Source: Hoeflea sp. BAL378 | Lineage (GTDB): Bacteria; Pseudomonadota; Alphaproteobacteria; Rhizobiales; Rhizobiaceae | Assembly (NCBI RefSeq): GCF_000759435.1 | Contig: NZ_JRJG01000028.1 | Span: 1 to 43,189 of the forward strand | Direction: 5' to 3' | DNA length: 43,189 nt | Part shown: piece after piece, positions 9,710-18,244 of the stretch | Layout: each line of letters starts with the position of its first letter | Position numbering within the stretch: the first letter of the stretch is position 1 | Translations under genes and position numbers: made by a program | The notes under the pieces: generated by a model | What the model was told of the DNA's origin: nothing | The model's database searches: none | The model's input: only the letters and a program-made list of their open reading frames with translations

Positions 9710-11419
9710 TCAGGCTTCCGCGCGCGGCAGGGTGGTGCGGATCAGCTTCCAGTCGACCCGCGGGGTTTCCCCGACGGTGAACTCGAGCACGATCTGCTTG
9801 CTGGTGCGCGCCCCGGCGAGATCGGCGAAATGGACATCCTCCTCGATCCGCGGCGTCAGGTCGCGCGCGAGAAACACCCAGGATTCGCCGTCGCCGGCTG
9901 TCATGTGCACCGCGCCGTCCTCGTCCTGCGAGACGGCGATCTTCGGATGCACGTGGAACCTGGCCACGCCGACCGTCCGGTTGTCGGGCGCGGGCGCGGT
10001 CTCGTCGAGCCGGAGCACCTCGTCGCGGCCCTGCACCTCGTGCCCGGAGGCGAGCAGGCGGATCCTGCGCCGGTGCAGGAGCTTGAGGCTGCTGACATAG
10101 CCGTCATGGGTGGCGACGAAGCCGAGCTGCCTTGCCTCCTGGTCGAGTGATTCGACCGTGACCCGCCGCACGCCGCCGGTGACGATCGGCCCGAGGAAGG
10201 CGGAATGCGAGATCTTCAGCGAGGAACTGTCGTCGAGCGTCAGGGTGCTGTGCGCCGCGGTCAGCCGGGCGAACTCCGCATGCCGCGGATGATAGGTCAC
10301 CGGCGCGCCGGCGTTGACGATGAAACGGTTGGCGCCCGAGGACAGCTCGAAGGACAGGCATCCCGCATGCGCCGTCGTCGACATCCGGTCCTTCGGCGGC
10401 GGTCCGGTGTCGGCGATCAGCACAGTGTTCGCCGCCGTCAGCCGCTGATAGCGCGAATGCGGCATCTCGCGATAGGCCGTCCCCGAGGTCTCGTCATAGC
10501 GCAGCACGCCGAGCATGCGGTCCGCCGACATCGCCGACGCGCCGTTGAACAAAGCGAGCTCGCCATTGGAATGGCGGAAGAACCGGAGCGCCGAGAACAT
10601 CCGGTCCATCCCCGCGGCCATCTTGGCCGGCGGTTTCTGGCCGAGATTGACATAGGTCTGCCGGAGCGGCAGCAGGTCGGTCAAAAGGTCGATCAACACC
10701 ATCGGGTTGCGCGAGGTGTGCCCGCCGTCGGGCAGGATCTGCAGATCGAATTCGGCGTCGAGATGCCGCGAGGCGGAGCGGACCGTGCCGGCGCTGGCGG
10801 GAAGGCACAGGCTCGCCATCGCCAGCGCGATCCGGGCCCGGAAGCGGACCGCATCGGCGGGCATCGCCGCGGTCACATGCCTGAGATAGCGCGTCTGCAG
10901 CGCGATGCTCTTGAGGAACCGCCGGTAGAAGCCGTGATCGGCGCCGCGTAGCACGATCGGCGAATGGGAGAACCAGGCAATCAGCCGGCTGGCGAGAACC
11001 TCGGGCTGAAAACCCAGGCCGTTGAGATGCCGGCCCTCGACCGTGATCCAGTCGTCCACCAGCGCGCGCGCATTGGCGCAGGCCAGATCGTGGTCCGCCG
11101 CCCGCATGTGCCTGAGCCAGCCGAAGGCATGCAGGCTGCGGGCGAAGGCGCGGTTGGGCGCTTCCACCTGGAAGGGACTGCCGCCGCCGGTATCGACCAT
11201 GGTGCCGCCCATGGCGAAGCGTCCGGAATAGATCTCCTCGGCGATATGGGAATCGGCGATGCGCAGATCAATCGGCGCCACGACCAGCCGGTCGGGCGTC
11301 CCGCCTGCAAACCGCATGGCGTTGATTCGTCCCAGGGCCATGCGGCGGGCAAACCGCCGCCACATCTCCGCCCCGTACAAATACGCCGAGCGTTGCGAAT
11401 CAACCACCGAAAATGCCAA
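9710..11419 (-). CDS. Heparinase II/III-like protein (putative polysaccharide lyase fold)
   Basis: The family has an N-terminal alpha/alpha-toroid and a C-terminal beta-sandwich. Family features visible here are APxDLRxAD and AEEIYSGRF near the N-terminus, a helical middle region, then HPRHAEFARLTAAHSTLTLDD in the second half, the usual heparinase II/III core. No signal peptide is seen, so a cytoplasmic or unconventional location is implied. In rhizobia this gene conventionally sits between purH and rsmB. The start is uncertain: the reading is open further upstream (to about 11542), but family-like sequence begins at the TTG at 11419, which has AGGA 8 bases upstream; a GTG at 11407 is an alternative. 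With the TTG the product has 569 residues. Real substrate is unknown. Confidence 0.8.
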   Translation of the reverse strand: MAFSVVDSQRSAYLYGAEMWRRFARRMALGRINAMRFAGGTPDRLVVAPIDLRIADSHIAEEIYSGRFAMGGTMVDTGGGSPFQVEAPNRAFARSLHAFGWLRHMRAADHDLACANARALVDDWITVEGRHLNGLGFQPEVLASRLIAWFSHSPIVLRGADHGFYRRFLKSIALQTRYLRHVTAAMPADAVRFRARIALAMASLCLPASAGTVRSASRHLDAEFDLQILPDGGHTSRNPMVLIDLLTDLLPLRQTYVNLGQKPPAKMAAGMDRMFSALRFFRHSNGELALFNGASAMSADRMLGVLRYDETSGTAYREMPHSRYQRLTAANTVLIADTGPPPKDRMSTTAHAGCLSFELSSGANRFIVNAGAPVTYHPRHAEFARLTAAHSTLTLDDSSSLKISHSAFLGPIVTGGVRRVTVESLDQEARQLGFVATHDGYVSSLKLLHRRRIRLLASGHEVQGRDEVLRLDETAPAPDNRTVGVARFHVHPKIAVSQDEDGAVHMTAGDGESWVFLARDLTPRIEEDVHFADLAGARTSKQIVLEFTVGETPRVDWKLIRTTLPRAEA

Positions 11420-11633
11420 ACGGGAAATCCTGAAAACGGGTCCCGGCCCTCCACCGGACCGGAATCGTAACACAGTGGATATTTTGTTCAACTGCCTCAT
11501 GCTGGACGAAGGGGCGCAATGAAGCGCGCCGCGGACCGCCAATATCCGACAGTAATCTTTCCCGGGTTTGGTGGGTGTTGGTTGCCGAAGACGGCGCTTT
11601 GCTTGCTGCGGCGCCGCGTGCCTGCCCGATGCT

Positions 11634-13025
11634 TCACCGCCGGGTCAGCACCACGGCGTAAAATCCGTCGAGACCTGCCAGCCGCGGATCTTCATGGGCG
11701 AGCATCGCCGGATGGGTGCGGACCTCGCCCTTCTCGGTGATGGCCGATTCGAGGCCGGGCCAGCGCGAGGCGTCGACCGGCCGGATCTTCCAGTCGGGAT
11801 GATCGGCAAGGAAGCCCGCGACCATCTCCTCGCCCTCTTCCGGATCGAGCGAGCAATTGGAAAACACCAGCTCGCCGCCCCCCCGCACCAGGCCCGCCGC
11901 ATGGTCGAGCAGGTCGCGCTGCACCCGCGCCAGCCGCGTGATGTCCTCGGGCGTCTTGGTGTAGGGAATGTCGGGATGCCGGCGAACGGTGCCGGTCGAC
12001 GAGCAGGGCGCGTCGAGGAGCACGCCGTCGAACCCGTCCGGCGCCACGAGGTCCTGCGCCCGGGTCAGGCGGGTCTCCACCTCGAGGCCGAGGCGCTCGA
12101 GATTGCCGCAGAGCCGTTCGAGCCTGTTGGCGGACTGGTCGCACGCCGTCACGCGCGCGCCGGCGAGCGCCAACTGCGCGGTCTTGCCGCCGGGCGCGGC
12201 GCAGAGATCGGCGATCTCGAGACCCTCGAGCCGCGAGAACAGTTGCGCCGGCAGGCTGGCGGCTGCGTCCTGCACCCACCAAGCGCCGTCGTCAAAGCCT
12301 TCCAGGCCCGACACCGGGCCGTCGGGCCGCCCGATGCGGACAGAGCCGGTCGGCAGCACCACGCCGCCCAGCTTTTCGGCCCAGCTGGCAGGGTCCGCCT
12401 TGACCGTCAGGTCGAGCGCCGGCGGCTCCGAGAGAAGCTTGAGGATCGCCGCGGCGTCGGCGGCATAGGATGTGCTGAGCCGGCTTTCGAACCAGTCCGG
12501 AAAATCCGGCGTACTCGCGGCGATCCGGGGCAGGAGCTCGTCCTTCTCCCGCGCCAGCCGCCGCAGCAGCGCATTGACGAGGCCGGAAAAGCGCCGGTTT
12601 CTGGGGTCCGAATCCGCCTGGCTGACCGCGAGGTCCACCGCGGCGCGATCGGGAACGTCGAGATAGAGGATCTGCGCCGCTGCCACCCGCAGCACCTGCC
12701 TGAGCGCGCGCGCCCCGTCGGGCAGCGGCGTCTCGACCAGCGAGTCGATCGTCGCGTCGATCACCCTGAGATGCCGGAGCGCCGACAGGAGGATCGCCCG
12801 CACCAGCAGCCGGTCCTGGTCGCCAAGAGCGGTGAAAGCCGGGTTGCCGCCTGCCGGATCGAGAAGCCCGTCGAGCGAGGCCCGGCTTTCGGTCACCGCC
12901 GACAGCAGCCGCGCGGCGGCCTGGCGGGCGGCGAGGCCGGGCTTGGCATCATTTTGATCCGGGCGGGACTGGCTCTTGCCTGGCCGCCGGCGGGCTCCGG
13001 CGGACCGCACGCCGGTCAAGACCAC
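11634..13025 (-). CDS. rsmB: 16S rRNA m5C methyltransferase, RsmB family
   Basis: An S-adenosylmethionine-dependent cytosine-5 methyltransferase acting on 16S rRNA (C967 in E. coli). The N-terminal NusB-like RNA-binding domain (about 30-160) is followed by a Rossmann methyltransferase domain with the SAM loop [10 protein letters not shown], the motif [10 protein letters not shown] with Cys341, and the motif [15 protein letters not shown] with the expected nucleophile Cys391. Motif VI is more often YSTCS; the Asn is a variant that keeps the cysteine. At 463 residues it is within the family range. The GTG start overlaps the end of htpX by 10 bases and has GGAAGGG just upstream, so the pair is probably co-transcribed and translationally coupled. 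Confidence 0.93.
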   Translation of the reverse strand: MVLTGVRSAGARRRPGKSQSRPDQNDAKPGLAARQAAARLLSAVTESRASLDGLLDPAGGNPAFTALGDQDRLLVRAILLSALRHLRVIDATIDSLVETPLPDGARALRQVLRVAAAQILYLDVPDRAAVDLAVSQADSDPRNRRFSGLVNALLRRLAREKDELLPRIAASTPDFPDWFESRLSTSYAADAAAILKLLSEPPALDLTVKADPASWAEKLGGVVLPTGSVRIGRPDGPVSGLEGFDDGAWWVQDAAASLPAQLFSRLEGLEIADLCAAPGGKTAQLALAGARVTACDQSANRLERLCGNLERLGLEVETRLTRAQDLVAPDGFDGVLLDAPCSSTGTVRRHPDIPYTKTPEDITRLARVQRDLLDHAAGLVRGGGELVFSNCSLDPEEGEEMVAGFLADHPDWKIRPVDASRWPGLESAITEKGEVRTHPAMLAHEDPRLAGLDGFYAVVLTRR

Positions 13026-13936
13026 GGTCCCTTCCGGACCGCGCCGTCACGGCCCCAGGGTCCCGGCGAATCGGCAGCGGCCGGCGCCGGCGCGAATTCC
13101 GCCACCATCGCCTCGAGCGCCGCGATGCGGTTCTCGGTGGCCGGGTGGGTGGAGAACAGGCTGTCCATGCGCTGGCCGTTGAGCGGGTTGATGATGAACA
13201 TGTGGGCGGTGGCGGGGTTGCGTTCGGCGTCCTCGTTGACGATGCGGCCGGCGCGGCCGGCGATCTTCCTCAAAGCCGAGGCGAGCCACAGCGGATTGCC
13301 GCAAATCTCCGCGCCGCGCCGGTCGGCGGCATATTCGCGGGTGCGGCTGATGGTCATCTGCACGATCATCGCCGCCAGCGGCGCGACGATCACCGCCACC
13401 AGCACGCCGATGATGCCGAGCGGATTGTTGTTGTTGCGGTTGCCGCCGAAGAAGAAGGCGAAATTGCCGAGCATCGAGATCGCGCCGGCCAGCGTCGCGG
13501 TGATCGTCATGGTCAGCGTGTCGCGGTTCTGCACATGCGCCAGCTCATGCGCCATCACCGCGGCGACCTCCTCATCGGTGAGCGTCTCGAGCAGGCCGGT
13601 GGAAGCCGCCACGGCGGCGTTTTCCGGATTGCGGCCGGTGGCGAAGGCATTGGGCTGGGCGTTGCGGATCACATAGACCTTGGGCATCGGCAGGCCGGCA
13701 TTCTGCGCCAGATCGGCGACGATCCGGTAGAATTCCGGTGCGGTGCGCTCATCCACCTCGACCGCATGGTGCATCCTGAGCACCATCTTGTCGGAGTTCC
13801 AGTAGGAAAACAGGTTCATCGCGGCGGCGACAAGGAACGCGATCATCATGCCGCCGGCGCCGCCGATGAGGTAGCCGACGCCCATGAACAGGGCGGTCAT
13901 CAGAGCAATCAACATAGCAGTGCGAACAAGGTTCAT
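13016..13936 (-). CDS. htpX: Membrane zinc metalloprotease HtpX
   Basis: An inner-membrane M48 protease that degrades misfolded membrane proteins. Two N-terminal membrane helices (about 5-40) and two more near 150-195 surround the catalytic HELAH (130-134, Glu131). The third zinc ligand lies in [14 protein letters not shown]. It has 306 residues. The ATG at 13936 (MNLVRTAML) was chosen because AAAGGA lies about 9 bases upstream, while an ATG three codons earlier overlaps that site. A CTTGAA hexamer on the minus strand (14018-14023) resembles a heat-shock sigma-32 -35 box, but no good -10 partner was found, so heat-shock control remains a family expectation. Confidence 0.96.
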   Translation of the reverse strand: MNLVRTAMLIALMTALFMGVGYLIGGAGGMMIAFLVAAAMNLFSYWNSDKMVLRMHHAVEVDERTAPEFYRIVADLAQNAGLPMPKVYVIRNAQPNAFATGRNPENAAVAASTGLLETLTDEEVAAVMAHELAHVQNRDTLTMTITATLAGAISMLGNFAFFFGGNRNNNNPLGIIGVLVAVIVAPLAAMIVQMTISRTREYAADRRGAEICGNPLWLASALRKIAGRAGRIVNEDAERNPATAHMFIINPLNGQRMDSLFSTHPATENRIAALEAMVAEFAPAPAAADSPGPWGRDGAVRKGPWS

Positions 13937-14062
13937 GCCCGTCATCCTTTCCAGCGACCAATTGCCCGGGGTCCGGGGATTTGGTTTTTGTTGCTTGTGG
14001 CGTTAAAGATGGGAGGCTTCAAGCTATTCTTCAATGCGAAGGCCAATCTGGCGGACCAGCTC

Positions 14063-14296
14063 ATGACCACGAATTCTCCTCCTTCCGCTGAGCCAGGCTC
14101 AGTCGACACCGCCGGAACCACCGCCGAGCGGGTGCTGAGCCCCGCAGCCAAACGCGCCCTGGCCGAGGCCGAGGCGCGGCGGCAGGCGCGGGAGCAGCAG
14201 CGTCAAGCCGCCGAGAAGGAAATCGGCGGCCGCGGCGGCGCCGATCCGGCCCGCTTCGGCGACTGGGAAATCAACGGCCGCGCCATCGACTTTTAA
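14063..14296 (+). CDS. DUF1674 small protein (Sdh assembly factor 4-like)
   Basis: A 77-residue protein. An Ala/Arg/Gln-rich helical middle (LAEAEARRQAREQQRQAAEK) precedes the C-terminal signature GGRGGADPARFGDWEINGRAIDF-type ending, shown here by its key parts DPARFGDWE and AIDF at the very end. This ending defines DUF1674, whose mitochondrial relatives (SDHAF4) bind flavinated SdhA during succinate dehydrogenase assembly. A role in respiratory complex II assembly is therefore inferred for the bacterium. It is divergent from htpX and followed 50 bp later by the thermonuclease-like gene. Confidence 0.85.
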   Translation: MTTNSPPSAEPGSVDTAGTTAERVLSPAAKRALAEAEARRQAREQQRQAAEKEIGGRGGADPARFGDWEINGRAIDF

Positions 14297-14309
14297 GACC
14301 CGGCGACGG

Positions 14310-14347
14310 TTGATCCGGCAAGGATAAAGGAATATATTCCTCTATCA
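14310..14347 (+). promoter_or_regulatory. Putative promoter with 14-bp palindrome over the -10; possibly leaderless
   Basis: TTGATC (14310-14315), a 17-bp spacer and TATATT (14333-14338) form a good sigma-70 pair. The -10 is the centre of the perfect palindrome AGGAATATATTCCT (14328-14341). The expected start of transcription, 7-9 bases after the -10, falls on or next to the A of the thermonuclease ATG (14347), which would give a leaderless mRNA. The palindrome would suit a dimeric repressor. The assignment rests on sequence pattern only. Confidence 0.5.
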
Positions 14348-14820
14348 TGCGAATCACCCTTCCCCGCCTGTCCGCGTTTGCCCTTGCCCACATGCTGGTG
14401 CTGGTTTCGGTCCACGCGGCGGGGGCAAGTCAGGACGAGTGGCGCAGCGTCGCCGGCCCGGTGTCCGCCCGCATTGTCAGGATCATCGACGGCGACACGC
14501 TGCTGGTCGACGCCCATCCCTGGCCGGGGCACGCCGTGCGGGTCTCGGTAAGGCTGCGCGGCATCGACACGCCGGAACACCGGTCGTCATGCGCGCAGGA
14601 ACGGATGGCGGCGAACCTGGCCCGCGTCGAGCTCGAGCGGCTTGTCTCGGGATTCTCCACCGTCGACCTGATCAACGTCTCCGGCGGCAAGTATTACGGC
14701 CGAGTGCTGGCCGATCTCAGGGCCGGCACGCGCGACATCGCCGCGGCCATGCTGGAAAGCGGACTGGCGCGGCCCTACGCGGGCGGCAGGCGGGTGAAGG
14801 CAGTCTGCGCCAACGAGTGA
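14347..14820 (+). CDS. Secreted staphylococcal nuclease-like (TNase) protein
   Basis: A 157-residue protein with a signal peptide (hydrophobic LSAFALAHMLVLVSV, likely cleavage near AAGA-S at about residue 26-28), so periplasmic or extracellular. The SNase OB-fold core follows, with RIIDGDTLLVDA, the calcium/catalytic stretch RLRGIDTPEHR and YYGRVLADL. The three catalytic positions of staphylococcal nuclease (Arg35, Glu43, Arg87) appear conserved as the Arg of RLRG, the Glu of TPEH and the Arg of YYGR. Short rhizobial relatives are annotated as thermonuclease family proteins. Nuclease activity is likely but not proven. Confidence 0.85.
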   Translation: MRITLPRLSAFALAHMLVLVSVHAAGASQDEWRSVAGPVSARIVRIIDGDTLLVDAHPWPGHAVRVSVRLRGIDTPEHRSSCAQERMAANLARVELERLVSGFSTVDLINVSGGKYYGRVLADLRAGTRDIAAAMLESGLARPYAGGRRVKAVCANE

Positions 14821-14831
14821 ACGGAATCAAA

Positions 14832-14856
14832 AAGGCCACCCGCGAGGGGTGGCCTT
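14832..14856 (-). terminator. Intrinsic terminator of the minus-strand mini-gene
   Basis: AAGGCCACCC and GGGTGGCCTT form a 10-bp stem around a 5-base loop. On the minus strand a run of five T follows immediately (GGCCTTTTTGATT); on the plus strand only TT follows. The orientation therefore best serves the small unit at 14933-14998, although it may also end the thermonuclease transcript. Confidence 0.75.
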
Positions 14857-14932
14857 CGTGAATTCCAGCGCCGGTTGGACGCCTGCCCGATCGCTTCGAG
14901 AAGGACCGGGACTTGCCAGTATCACCGGCTCT

Positions 14933-14998
14933 TCAGAGGCTGCTCCGAAGTCCGGCAATCCGAATCGTACGAACCGGCTTTTGGGAATCACTCGACAT
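14933..14998 (-). CDS. Orphan 21-codon ORF with a full-length anti-16S ribosome-binding site
   Basis: ATG at 14998, 21 codons, TGA at 14933-14935. The peptide begins MSSDSQKPVRT, is basic (4 Arg/Lys in the first 13 residues) and ends LRSSL. Upstream, the minus strand reads GAAAGGAGGTGATCC (15000-15014), complementary over 15 bases to the canonical 3' tail of 16S rRNA; GGAGG is 7 bases from the ATG, ideal for initiation. The unit lies between the acs terminator and its own intrinsic terminator, so it is transcriptionally separate. A 5-bp hairpin (AGCCC/GGGCT) precedes the ribosome-binding site in the leader. No function or relative is recognised; it could be a small protein, a dual-function RNA or a ribosome-binding decoy. 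Confidence 0.5.
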   Translation of the reverse strand: MSSDSQKPVRTIRIAGLRSSL

Positions 14999-15170
14999 CG
15001 GATCACCTCCTTTCAATGGTTGAAGACAGCCCAGTCTGTATCGGGCTTTGAGCGATTGCAAGATTTAAATCAGCTTCGGATTCCGGGCCGCTTTTGCGCT
15101 GGTGCGGACCGATCCTGCCCCCACCCTCTGCCCCGGCCCCGAAAGCCTGTACCATCCATCGTTCATGAAA

Positions 15171-15197
15171 AAGCCCGCCGGAGTGATCGGCGGGCTT
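15171..15197 (-). terminator. Intrinsic terminator of acs
   Basis: AAGCCCGCCG, a 7-base loop, then CGGCGGGCTT, with TTTTT completing the minus-strand 3' side (GGGCTTTTTCATG). It lies about 75 bp past the acs stop in the direction of transcription and separates acs from the mini-gene downstream. Confidence 0.85.
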
Positions 15198-15272
15198 CCT
15201 CGGTCTTGAGAGTGGGGGTCCTTTGCCGGGTCTAGCGGTCACTTGGGGCCACCGCTGACATCCGGCGGGCTA

Positions 15273-17225
15273 TCAGCCCTTCTTGTTCTGCCGGTTGGCG
15301 ATCAGGTCGTCCACCACGCTCGGATCGGCCAGCGTCGAGGTGTCGCCCAGCGCGCTGAATTCATCCTCGGCGATCTTGCGGAGGATCCGGCGCATGATCT
15401 TGCCCGAGCGGGTCTTGGGCAGGCCCGGCGAGAACTGGATCTTGTCCGGCGAGGCGATCGGGCCGATCTCGTGGCGGACATGGTTGACCAGCGCCCTGCG
15501 CAGCTCGTCGCTTCCTTCCTGGCCTTCCATCAGCGTGATGTAGCAGTAGATGCCCTGGCCCTTGAGGTCATGCGGATAGCCGACCACGGCGGCCTCCGAG
15601 ACCGCGTCATGCGACACCAGAGCGCTTTCGACCTCGGCCGTTCCCATCCGGTGGCCCGAGACGTTGATGACGTCGTCGACGCGGCCCGTGATCCAGTAAT
15701 AGCCGTCTTCGTCGCGGCGGCAGCCGTCGCCGGTGAAGTACTTGCCCTTGTAGGTGGAGAAATAGGTCTGGATGAAGCGCTCGTGGTCTCCATAGACCGT
15801 GCGCATCTGCCCCGGCCAGGAATCAACGATGCACAGATTGCCTTCCGCGGTGCCCTCGAGCACGTCGCCGTCATTGTCGACCAGTTGCGGCTGCACGCCG
15901 AAGAACGGCCGCGTCGCCGAACCGGGCTTGAGCGGCGTCGCGCCCGGCAGCGGGGTGATCAGGATGCCGCCGGTTTCGGTCTGCCACCAGGTGTCGACGA
16001 TCGGGCAGCGCTTCTCGCCCACGACATTGTAGTACCAGATCCAGGCTTCCGGATTGATCGGCTCGCCCACCGATCCTAGGACTCTCAAGGACTTGCGCGA
16101 CGACCTTGTCACGTGGTCGTCGCCCGCTCCCATCAGCGCGCGGATCGCCGTCGGCGCCGTGTAGAAGATGTTGACCTGATGCTTGTCGACCACCTCCCAG
16201 AACCGTCCCGGCGTGGGATAGTTCGGCACGCCCTCGAACATCAGCGTGGTGGCGCCGTTGGCGAGCGGGCCGTAGACGATGTAGGAATGACCGGTGACCC
16301 AGCCGACATCGGCGGTGCACCAGTAGATGTCCCCGGGGTGATAGTCGAAGACATATTCATGTGTCATCGAGGCATAGACCAGGTAGCCGCCGGTGGTGTG
16401 CAGCACGCCCTTGGGCTTTCCGGTCGAGCCCGATGTATAGAGGATGAACAGCGGGTCCTCGGCCTTCATCTTGGCCGGCGGGCAGTGCGGCTTGGCCGCC
16501 GCGATCGCCTCGTGGTACCAGATGTCGCGCGCGTCGTACCATCCGATCTTGCCGGCGGTGCGCCGGACCACCAGCACGTTCTTGACGATGACGCCCGACC
16601 GCTGGGCGATCTCGACGGCGAGGTCGACATTGTGCTTGAGCGGGATCTTCTTGCCGCCGCGCAGGCCCTCGTCGGCGGTGATCACGAAGGTCGATTCGCA
16701 GTCGGAGATCCGGCCGGCCAGCGCGTCGGGGGAAAATCCGCCGAAGACGATCGAGTGGATCGCGCCGATGCGGGTGCAGGCCAGCATCGCATAGGCCGCT
16801 TCCGGGATCATCGGCATGTAGATCGTGACCCGGTCGCCCTTCTTCACGCCATTGGACTTCATCACATTGGCGAGGCGGCAGACCTGGTCGTAAAGCTCTT
16901 TGTAGGTGATCTTCCGGTCATCATAGGGGTTGTCGCCCTCCCAGATGATGGCCACCTGGTCGCCGCGCTTCTCAAGGTGACGGTCGATGCAATTGTAGGA
17001 AACATTGGTGAGGCCGTCCTCGAACCACTTGATCGAGACCTTGCCGTCGAAGCTTGTGTTCTTGACCTTGGTGTAGGGCTTGAACCAGTCGATCCGCTTG
17101 CCGTGCTTGTCCCAGAATTTGTCCGGATCCTTGATGCTCTGCTTGTACCATTTCTGGTAGGTCTCATCATCGATTAGCGCCCGGGATTTCGCGTCCTTCA
17201 GGACCTTGTAGGTTTTATGCGGCAT
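15273..17225 (-). CDS. acs: Acetyl-CoA synthetase
   Basis: An AMP-forming ligase converting acetate, ATP and CoA to acetyl-CoA. Its 650 residues match the family. Visible motifs are the P-loop-like [11 protein letters not shown], the acyl-binding [26 protein letters not shown] (hinge Asp region) and the C-terminal [15 protein letters not shown]. The lysine in SGK is residue 609, the position reversibly acetylated in enterobacterial Acs, so post-translational control by acetylation/deacetylation is likely. The ATG at 17225 has GGAGGAG about 6 bases upstream. The open reading continues upstream antisense to trcR, but that part is not coding. It diverges from trcR; the shared 243-bp gap holds both promoters. 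Confidence 0.97.
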   Translation of the reverse strand: MPHKTYKVLKDAKSRALIDDETYQKWYKQSIKDPDKFWDKHGKRIDWFKPYTKVKNTSFDGKVSIKWFEDGLTNVSYNCIDRHLEKRGDQVAIIWEGDNPYDDRKITYKELYDQVCRLANVMKSNGVKKGDRVTIYMPMIPEAAYAMLACTRIGAIHSIVFGGFSPDALAGRISDCESTFVITADEGLRGGKKIPLKHNVDLAVEIAQRSGVIVKNVLVVRRTAGKIGWYDARDIWYHEAIAAAKPHCPPAKMKAEDPLFILYTSGSTGKPKGVLHTTGGYLVYASMTHEYVFDYHPGDIYWCTADVGWVTGHSYIVYGPLANGATTLMFEGVPNYPTPGRFWEVVDKHQVNIFYTAPTAIRALMGAGDDHVTRSSRKSLRVLGSVGEPINPEAWIWYYNVVGEKRCPIVDTWWQTETGGILITPLPGATPLKPGSATRPFFGVQPQLVDNDGDVLEGTAEGNLCIVDSWPGQMRTVYGDHERFIQTYFSTYKGKYFTGDGCRRDEDGYYWITGRVDDVINVSGHRMGTAEVESALVSHDAVSEAAVVGYPHDLKGQGIYCYITLMEGQEGSDELRRALVNHVRHEIGPIASPDKIQFSPGLPKTRSGKIMRRILRKIAEDEFSALGDTSTLADPSVVDDLIANRQNKKG

Positions 17226-17295
17226 TTGACTCCTCCTCACTAACGGGCATGCGCGTGCTGCCATCCTAAGCCCAACCCGGCTTCCATGGCGACCA

Positions 17296-17323
17296 TTAAT
17301 AGCAGCGCCGAGTGTTGCGGCAA
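17296..17323 (-). promoter_or_regulatory. Putative acs promoter
   Basis: On the minus strand, TTGCCG (17318-17323), a 16-bp spacer and TATTAA (17296-17301) lie about 70 bp upstream of the acs ATG. The -35 lies inside the first copy of the imperfect direct repeat at 17315-17339. Confidence 0.45.
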
Positions 17324-17377
17324 TTAGACATTGGGCCGGTTCCGCGAAACCACATTGCGACAATTGCAATTGGCCGG
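17315..17377 (+). repeat. Imperfect direct repeat pair, 40-bp period, in the acs/trcR divergent promoter region
   Basis: Copy 1 is 17315-17339 (begins TTGCGGCAATTAGACATTGG) and copy 2 is 17355-17377 (begins TTGCGACAATTGCAATTGG); both end GGCCGG. With one or two short gaps, about 20 of 25 positions agree. Copy 1 overlaps the acs -35 and copy 2 overlaps the trcR -35. The 40-bp spacing is close to four helical turns, as expected for two operators on one DNA face. Confidence 0.45.
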
Positions 17378-17392
17378 GCTTGCGGTTATAAC
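17364..17392 (+). promoter_or_regulatory. Putative trcR promoter
   Basis: TTGCAA (17364-17369), a 17-bp spacer and TATAAC (17387-17392) give one of the best sigma-70 matches in the window. Transcription would start near 17399, leaving a leader of about 70 bases before the trcR ATG. Confidence 0.6.
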
Positions 17393-17468
17393 GACGCCGA
17401 TTTCCCGGAAATGGTGGTTTCATCCACGGCCCGCGCCCCCGGAGCGGACGGACAGGAGGATTGTATTC

Positions 17469-18164
17469 ATGGCACAGCAGCTTCTCATGCCAAAGGCGAC
17501 CGCCGTCTGGCTCGTCGACAACACCGCGTTGAGCTTCGATCAGATCGCCCAGTTCTGCAAGCTTCACCCGCTCGAGGTCAAGGCGATCGCCGACGGCGAG
17601 GCTTCGCAGGGCATCAAGGGCCTCGACCCGATCGGCACCGGACAGTTGTCGCGCGAAGAGATTACCGCGGCCGAAGCCAACCCCGAGCACCGGCTGAAGC
17701 TTTCCGATCCGAAGGTCCACGTGCCCGAAAGCAAGCGCAAGGGACCGCGCTACACACCGGTGTCCAAGCGCCAGGACCGCCCCAACGCGATCCTGTGGCT
17801 GGTGCGCAACCACCCTGAACTCAAGGATGCGCAGATCTCGCGCCTGGTCGGCACCACCAAGTCGACCATCGAGCAGATCCGCGGCCGCACCCACTGGAAC
17901 GCGGCGAATCTCACGCCGATGGATCCGGTGACGCTGGGCCTGTGCACCCAGATCGATCTCGATTTCGAAGTGGAACGCGCCTCCAAGAACCGCGGCGCCG
18001 TCCCCGAAGCCGACCACGGCAGCGTGCTGGTCTCCGCCCGCGAGACCGAATCGGCCGATCGGCGCGACGAGGACAGCGGCGAGAAGGAAATCGACGCCGA
18101 TGCCGTCTTCGCCAAGCTGAGTTCGATGAAGCGCATGGAACCGGAAGACGACGACGACAACTGA
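17469..18164 (+). CDS. trcR: Cell-cycle transcriptional regulator TrcR (DUF1013)
   Basis: A 231-residue cytoplasmic protein confined to Alphaproteobacteria. It starts [19 protein letters not shown] and has two helix-turn-helix-like stretches: [19 protein letters not shown] (about 19-38) and, after the basic [39 protein letters not shown] (about 122-140). The tail is acidic (EPEDDDDN). The domain is DUF1013, now named TrcR in current annotation. Regulation of cell-cycle genes is family knowledge, not visible here. The ATG at 17469 has AGGAGG 8 bases upstream. It has its own promoter and a strong terminator, so it is monocistronic. Confidence 0.88.
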   Translation: MAQQLLMPKATAVWLVDNTALSFDQIAQFCKLHPLEVKAIADGEASQGIKGLDPIGTGQLSREEITAAEANPEHRLKLSDPKVHVPESKRKGPRYTPVSKRQDRPNAILWLVRNHPELKDAQISRLVGTTKSTIEQIRGRTHWNAANLTPMDPVTLGLCTQIDLDFEVERASKNRGAVPEADHGSVLVSARETESADRRDEDSGEKEIDADAVFAKLSSMKRMEPEDDDDN

Positions 18165-18187
18165 GCGTTTCCGAAGCCTCCAATTGC

Positions 18188-18212
18188 AAAGGCCCGGCAT
18201 TGCCGGGCCTTT
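18188..18212 (+). terminator. Intrinsic terminator of trcR
   Basis: AAAGGCCCGGC, loop ATT, GCCGGGCCTTT followed by one more T: an 11-bp perfect stem 24 bp after the trcR stop. Confidence 0.85.
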
Positions 18213-18244
18213 TGCGTTGGGGGGGGGCGATGAAAGCCCGTGCG

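Noticed and set aside
7949-10150. A 733-codon plus-strand frame antisense to purH and the heparinase-like gene
   Set aside because: Antisense composition only; it spans two real genes and their gap and has no recognisable domain.
11568-13676. A 702-codon plus-strand frame antisense to rsmB and htpX
   Set aside because: Same antisense artefact; both minus-strand genes carry intact catalytic motifs.
14018-14023. Heat-shock sigma-32 promoter for htpX
   Set aside because: A CTTGAA hexamer is in a suitable place, but no matching -10 at proper spacing was found.
15000-15014. Fragment of a 16S rRNA gene (GGATCACCTCCTTTC on the plus strand)
   Set aside because: Only these 15 bases match; flanks show no rRNA sequence. 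On the minus strand it is correctly placed as a ribosome-binding site 7 bases before an ATG.
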